A stretch of DNA of 64,000 bases from Andalucia godoyi (lineage: Eukaryota; Discoba; Jakobea; Jakobida; Andaluciidae): NCBI GenBank assembly GCA_009859145.1, contig VRVR01000012.1, positions 310,001 to 374,000 of the forward strand. The letters run 5' to 3'. Below the pieces are notes generated by a model. That model did no database searches. It saw only the letters and a list, made by a program, of their open reading frames with translations, and was not told the origin of the DNA. The translations under genes and the position numbers were made by a program. Positions 59,965 to 64,000 of the stretch are shown one piece after another. The stretch's first letter is position 1. Each line of letters begins with the position of its first letter.

Positions 59965-61611
59965 ATGGAGCCGAATGCTTGCAAAGCCTTCTGGGAGTCA
60001 GTGCAATCCAGACCTCTCGATTTGCTATTCTGGCTGAGCTGGCTCTCTCCAGATCCTAGTTTCCCAAACACGTCGAACCACGCCCATGCAACGATTTCGG
60101 ACTCCGTGCTGCTGAATAATGGAAAACCGAAAAAATGGTACTTCACAGACCACGACGGATGCTTGAGACAGAAGAAGAAGGATAATTTATCGTATCATAG
60201 AATATTGGACACATTTTCGAGATCACAAACGCATCATTTGGGGCAAGTTCATGGGGCATCTGTTCCTGTTGCTATTTTCTATCGAAGAATGGCGGATCAT
60301 GTTGTTAGTTCACAGGCTGACGCGTCTTCATCGCCGCAACAGCCGCTGCAGTCTCCCAACACGGATCTCATCCCGCCCACGCACATCCTGCCCTTCATTT
60401 CAGCATCCGATAGAAAGAAAATGAACCGGCCTCCGAAGCAGTGTTTCGGGGAAGAAGAGGCGGTGCCTGGGGAAAAAGATGTGGTTCGCATGTTTCTTCA
60501 TGCGGAGGGACTGAAGGAGTTCTGCGGGCTATGTGAAACCGGAGGCATCTCTCCCACCGGCCTTTTGGTCAAGTTTGTGCCGTGTGCATCGCAGGTGACA
60601 TGTGTACGGGTCAGTATGGTACGCGATCGTGTTGTTTCGTTGGAGTCTGTTCGGAACGTGAATGAAATTCGAGATCCCGTGTTCAGCATGCGGCAGCGGG
60701 CCTCGACGGAGTCCTGGCAGTACACCCGCCTGCTCCATCCGTCCAAGACTCTCGAGATTCAAGTTCGATTTCAAGCAGAACACCTTATGCGACACATTAT
60801 TTCGGTTGTCGAAAGCAGAACAACTGTGGGAAACCGAATTCGAAAGTCGATTCGTGCCTGTTCGTTTTATTTTCACATTGACAGTACCAGCTCACCGGTT
60901 CTTGTCTGGACCTCGCCGAATGCAATCGAGTTTGGCGACTACAATTCCATCGACAAGCAAATCAGCGTAACAGGCGCGCGAGTAGTCCAAACAACCGGCA
61001 GTTACAACAACGCAGCACCGGTGAAATCCGCACCGGAGGCGAATCGCAAGGACCGAGGCTCTGCGGCGGATCCGCCAAACGCCGCTGCTCCACCTGAGAG
61101 CACCACCGTGAACGCGCCAGCTCCCACGACTGCCGATGGCATGCAGATTCGGCCATACGTCGAGAAGCGGCCGCATCGTGATTCGCTTTCGACTGTTCAA
61201 GATGCCAAGTCTTTTAAACGTCGAACGGATGCGTTTCGATTGATGACCGATTCAGAAAAGAAGCGGTCTCGAAGAAATTTGTCTAGCGGGCAGGTCTACT
61301 ATCCACCTGGTGTGGAGCCGATGCGGGACCCTGGACCAATGTTTCCCGAGCCGTTTGTTAAGAACCATCACGCAGGCGAGTCTCCCAAAGCGATTGTTGT
61401 GAAAGAGCAACCACAGCCCAGGACTGTTCCTCGCGAGCGTGTTTCTCATTCGAAGAAGCCGCGAAAGCAGCCTTCGCCGTCAGATAACGAGGTCGATGGG
61501 TGGAATTCCCGGTCCGCATCGAGAAATCGCAGCCCGATTCTCGCAACTTACGTCAATGGCTCTTCTGCATATGTGTCTCCTGGATTTGTTCTGCCAGTTA
61601 TTCAGGCGTAG
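59965..61611 (+). CDS. Unrecognised protein, 548 aa, possibly DNA-binding
   Basis: A single frame from the ATG at 59965. The N-terminal 110 residues (WYFTDHDGCLRQKKKDNLSY and ASVPVAIFYRRM) faintly resemble the core of CG-1/CAMTA DNA-binding domains, but the match is too weak to name. Residues about 170-350 look folded (EKDVVRMFLHAEGLKEFCGL and FRIRKSIRACSFYF-like strands). The C-terminal 200 residues are disordered and basic with several possible nuclear localisation signals (KKRSRRN, HSKKPRKQPSP). A nuclear role is inferred. It converges with the photolyase gene. Confidence 0.6.
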   Translation: MEPNACKAFWESVQSRPLDLLFWLSWLSPDPSFPNTSNHAHATISDSVLLNNGKPKKWYFTDHDGCLRQKKKDNLSYHRILDTFSRSQTHHLGQVHGASVPVAIFYRRMADHVVSSQADASSSPQQPLQSPNTDLIPPTHILPFISASDRKKMNRPPKQCFGEEEAVPGEKDVVRMFLHAEGLKEFCGLCETGGISPTGLLVKFVPCASQVTCVRVSMVRDRVVSLESVRNVNEIRDPVFSMRQRASTESWQYTRLLHPSKTLEIQVRFQAEHLMRHIISVVESRTTVGNRIRKSIRACSFYFHIDSTSSPVLVWTSPNAIEFGDYNSIDKQISVTGARVVQTTGSYNNAAPVKSAPEANRKDRGSAADPPNAAAPPESTTVNAPAPTTADGMQIRPYVEKRPHRDSLSTVQDAKSFKRRTDAFRLMTDSEKKRSRRNLSSGQVYYPPGVEPMRDPGPMFPEPFVKNHHAGESPKAIVVKEQPQPRTVPRERVSHSKKPRKQPSPSDNEVDGWNSRSASRNRSPILATYVNGSSAYVSPGFVLPVIQA

Positions 61612-61772
61612 GGGTCCAATTTTGTTTACTGTTTATCTTTGTATTTCATTTTATTTTTTTCCCTCCGCATTCTGTCGTGTTTCTGTTCTGTCGAGCCCAC
61701 CTACTTACATACAAACATACGTACAAACACACATACATACATACATACTGTTCGTTCGCTCATTATCACGCT
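61612..61772. repeat. Convergent 3' region with CATA repeats
   Basis: TACATACA-type tandem units at about 61707-61749 lie between the two convergent stop codons. Confidence 0.7.
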
Positions 61773-63548
61773 TTACGGATCTATACCTGCATTCAACACT
61801 GAATCAGCATTGTCTGGCTCGCTCACAATCTTTCTTCGTTTGGAGGGTCGCGAAACCATCGGTGGTATCGCCGAATTTCGTGCCAGCAGCACGGTACTCA
61901 TTGGTTGCGGCAGCTTCAGAAAATCCTCGCCTACCGACATGACAACTGTCTCTAGCATTTTTGCCCAGCGGTTGCTGAATGACTTGCTTTCTGGCCAACA
62001 GACCCCCGACTTTGCAGCGGCGTAAGCATCCTTCATGCACGACAGGTTTGCTTTCGATACAACGTCGTGATCGACACACGGCGAAGGGTAATCTTGGCCA
62101 ATAATGCACTTCGCCTTTATCTGCACGTCCAAAGGTGCCTTCCAGGGCTCGTAGATGTACTGCGGAGGAAAGCCAGCAAGACATGGAAGAAAGTGCTTCA
62201 CATATCTACCGTCAGGATCCGTCTTTTTCGGAAATGCGATGGGCGAATATACACGGAAATACTGGTGAAAAAATGCAGAAGCTGAAAGCCACAGCCAGTT
62301 CCCGTTATTCAGCGCCCAGTCCGCATCCACCAAGTACTTGTCAAAAACATCACGGCCAGCTTCCCATGAGCAGAAAAGCTGGCCTCGAGTCAAGAAGCAG
62401 GCAACTGCGTGTCGAGTAAGATGGTGCATCCAACCCTCTTCGCGCAGCTGCGTCATGGCCGCATCAATCCAAGGATATCCGGTTTCTGCATTCTCCCATT
62501 TGCGAACCAATTCGGTTTCTGCGTCGGAAGCTGACGGTTGCAGATGGCTTCCCTGCGCTCCTGAATACCGCTTCCAGGGGATCTGCAAGCACAACTGATT
62601 GTGCTGCATGGAATCAAAGCCCGGGGAACATCCCCAGGAAACCATGTAGAAGAATTCTCTCCAGAGTAGTTGGCCATCAAGAGAAACGGGTGGCCTCGAG
62701 GTCTTCACATGCTTTGGAGCCTTCTCGATTGCCTTTTGGATCTGATGATACAGCAGTCGCGAAGACAAGCACCCAAACTTCAGATACGGCGACAGCTGGG
62801 TTGTCGACGCTGGACCGAAATCCGTTGGTGCAGTGCGAGGCTTTTCAAAAGTCCAGATATCCCTAACCCGTTCATCTACCCACTTCGTCATGATTTCCAG
62901 TCCCTTTGACTCGCCTCCTGAGAACGGAAAAGACGAGCAGTTGCCGTTCTTTTTGAATTCAGCTTCCAACAAATCAGTTCCTTTGTGAAGTGACGAGAAA
63001 TAGCTCATGTCATACGACGGCACTCGCTGAGGCTGGTTGAGCGGTAGCAGCGGGCCCCGAGGAGCGAACTTGGACATGGCGTTGAGGAACGTCTGGTACG
63101 TTTTCGGAGGAGAGCCGTCGTTGGCATGGATGATGTCGTCCGGGTCGAACAGTGTATGGCTTGTTGGCACATACATCTTCACTGATTTCGAGTGCTGATA
63201 AACGGACTGAAGAATCGCCTCGTCCCGGTCCATCGCATACGGTTCCGTATCTCGTTCAAAGCACAGCTTACAAATACCGAGATCGCGAACGAGTTTCGGA
63301 ATCAAGTCAACTGGGTTTCCATGCAGCACAATTAATCGAGACTGGAATTTCTGGTGCAACTGGCGATCAAGATCCACGAGAGCTTCATGCAGAAACTTCA
63401 AACGCACAGGCCCAACTCGTCCGGATTTCACAAACCATGGATCCAGTACAAACACCGGAAATACTTCGTCGGCGCCGTCAGCGGCATAGATTAAAGCAGG
63501 ATTATCGTGCAGTCGAAGACATTTCCGAAACCACAACAAAGATCTCAT
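61773..63548 (-). CDS. (6-4) photolyase of the animal-cryptochrome/(6-4) branch, 591 aa
   Basis: FAD flavoprotein that repairs UV-induced (6-4) photoproducts with blue light. N-terminal Rossmann domain: LLWFRKCLRLHDNPAL. FAD-domain blocks: QLSPYLKFGCLSSRLLYHQI, LLWREFFYMVSWG, WIDAAMTQLREEGWMHHLTR, HAVACFLTRGQLF and ALNNGNWLWLSASAFFHQYF. Both (6-4)-specific catalytic histidines are present in HHLTRHAVACFLTRG (His376 and His380). The C-terminus has GFPPQYIYEPWKAPLDVQ and KCIIGQDYPSP, as in plant and animal (6-4) photolyases. The tail (RPSKRRKI) may be a nuclear signal. The ATG at 63548 is used; the frame upstream starts with TTG. Confidence 0.88.
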   Translation of the reverse strand: MRSLLWFRKCLRLHDNPALIYAADGADEVFPVFVLDPWFVKSGRVGPVRLKFLHEALVDLDRQLHQKFQSRLIVLHGNPVDLIPKLVRDLGICKLCFERDTEPYAMDRDEAILQSVYQHSKSVKMYVPTSHTLFDPDDIIHANDGSPPKTYQTFLNAMSKFAPRGPLLPLNQPQRVPSYDMSYFSSLHKGTDLLEAEFKKNGNCSSFPFSGGESKGLEIMTKWVDERVRDIWTFEKPRTAPTDFGPASTTQLSPYLKFGCLSSRLLYHQIQKAIEKAPKHVKTSRPPVSLDGQLLWREFFYMVSWGCSPGFDSMQHNQLCLQIPWKRYSGAQGSHLQPSASDAETELVRKWENAETGYPWIDAAMTQLREEGWMHHLTRHAVACFLTRGQLFCSWEAGRDVFDKYLVDADWALNNGNWLWLSASAFFHQYFRVYSPIAFPKKTDPDGRYVKHFLPCLAGFPPQYIYEPWKAPLDVQIKAKCIIGQDYPSPCVDHDVVSKANLSCMKDAYAAAKSGVCWPESKSFSNRWAKMLETVVMSVGEDFLKLPQPMSTVLLARNSAIPPMVSRPSKRRKIVSEPDNADSVLNAGIDP

Positions 63549-64000
63549 CCTAGTCAACCCTCTACTTTCATCAAGATTCTGTACTTTGATGTCCGTCGGA
63601 GAATGAACGCAAGAAGAAAATGGAAATAATGAATGAAATGAGCGAGAGTGAGTGTGAGAGAGAAATTTAAGGTTATAGAGAGAAAGAGAAGGAGAAAGAG
63701 AGAGAGAAGAGATGATGCGAAAACGAGGAAAAATGGATTCGCGACGTTTATGCCTTTGCCGGAAAACGCAAACAGAATTGCCGATTCCGCCGTCAATTCC
63801 GCACGTTACAAAAAGGCATTAGGGCACCACCGGGGGGAGGGGGGACTGTGCAGCACGCACGGCGGCACGGCATGCTGGCTTGGGTTCTGTAGAAGACGTG
63901 CGGCCACACAAGAATTGAATGGTCGGCTAGTGTGCATTTTCACGTCGCGTCTGTACCTGCGGCAATCGAGCAACAGAACAGATGCGGAACAAAAAAAAAT
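63549..64000. promoter_or_regulatory. Upstream region of the (6-4) photolyase gene
   Basis: Contains an AG-rich tract at about 63640-63700 and GCCGGAAAA at 63758-63766 (a TTTTCCGGC variant on the complement) about 210 bp before the ATG. No other gene is supported before the window ends. Confidence 0.4.

Overview
The window is nuclear DNA from a unicellular eukaryote, almost certainly one with a motile flagellum. It carries 28 supported protein-coding loci on both strands, about one per 2.2 kb. I saw no rRNA or tRNA gene, no CRISPR array and no bacterial operon organisation. The eukaryotic markers are site-1 protease, COG6, eIF5A with its hypusine site, a Rab32-type GTPase, a kinesin, BCKDH E1-beta, mitochondrial carrier and OXA1 proteins, and twin CX9C proteins. 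DNAAF3, a cytoplasmic factor for axonemal dynein assembly, is direct evidence for motile cilia. Proteins are rich in poly-Ser, poly-Gln and Ser/Pro tracts. Introns are few and short; five can be placed exactly (121-184 bp, GTATG donors, TAG acceptors). I cannot name the lineage from sequence alone.

Layout. 0-10 kb: an unrecognised Ser-rich gene, a disordered basic protein, a RING protein, a LicD/fukutin-like membrane protein and another disordered protein. 10-17 kb: site-1 protease, the mitochondrial phosphate carrier, and a divergent OXA1-family insertase. 17-25 kb: a three-exon kinesin, a GPAT-type acyltransferase, eIF5A, and a divergent Rab32-like GTPase. 25-38 kb: a polyQ coiled-coil protein divergent from DNAAF3, two large low-complexity proteins, a 170-bp AG microsatellite and an LRR protein. 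38-45 kb: a twin CX9C protein, COG6, a secreted C45-type Ntn hydrolase, then a collapsed Fanzor/TnpB open frame between two copies of a 13-bp direct repeat. 45-64 kb: a three-exon gene rebuilt from separate open frames, BCKDHB, a possible NYN protein, a second twin CX9C protein, a kelch protein, an EF-hand-like protein, an unrecognised protein and a (6-4) photolyase.

The most unusual locus is 44.2-44.8 kb. One open frame joins the N-terminal segment of a Fanzor/TnpB nuclease directly to its C-terminal zinc ribbon. The whole RuvC/REC body is missing and the last catalytic Asp is replaced. It looks like an internally deleted, non-autonomous Fanzor element or a domesticated mini-protein.

Several loci share themes: mitochondrial function (phosphate carrier, OXA1, BCKDHB, two CX9C proteins), the secretory pathway (S1P, COG6, Rab32-like, GPAT, LicD-like, C45 hydrolase) and cytoskeleton/cilium (kinesin, DNAAF3, EF-hand-like protein). 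Five candidate promoters share a TTTTCC(C)GGC-type motif. Gene starts given here use ATG; where the open frame extends further only through TTG or GTG, I used the first plausible ATG.
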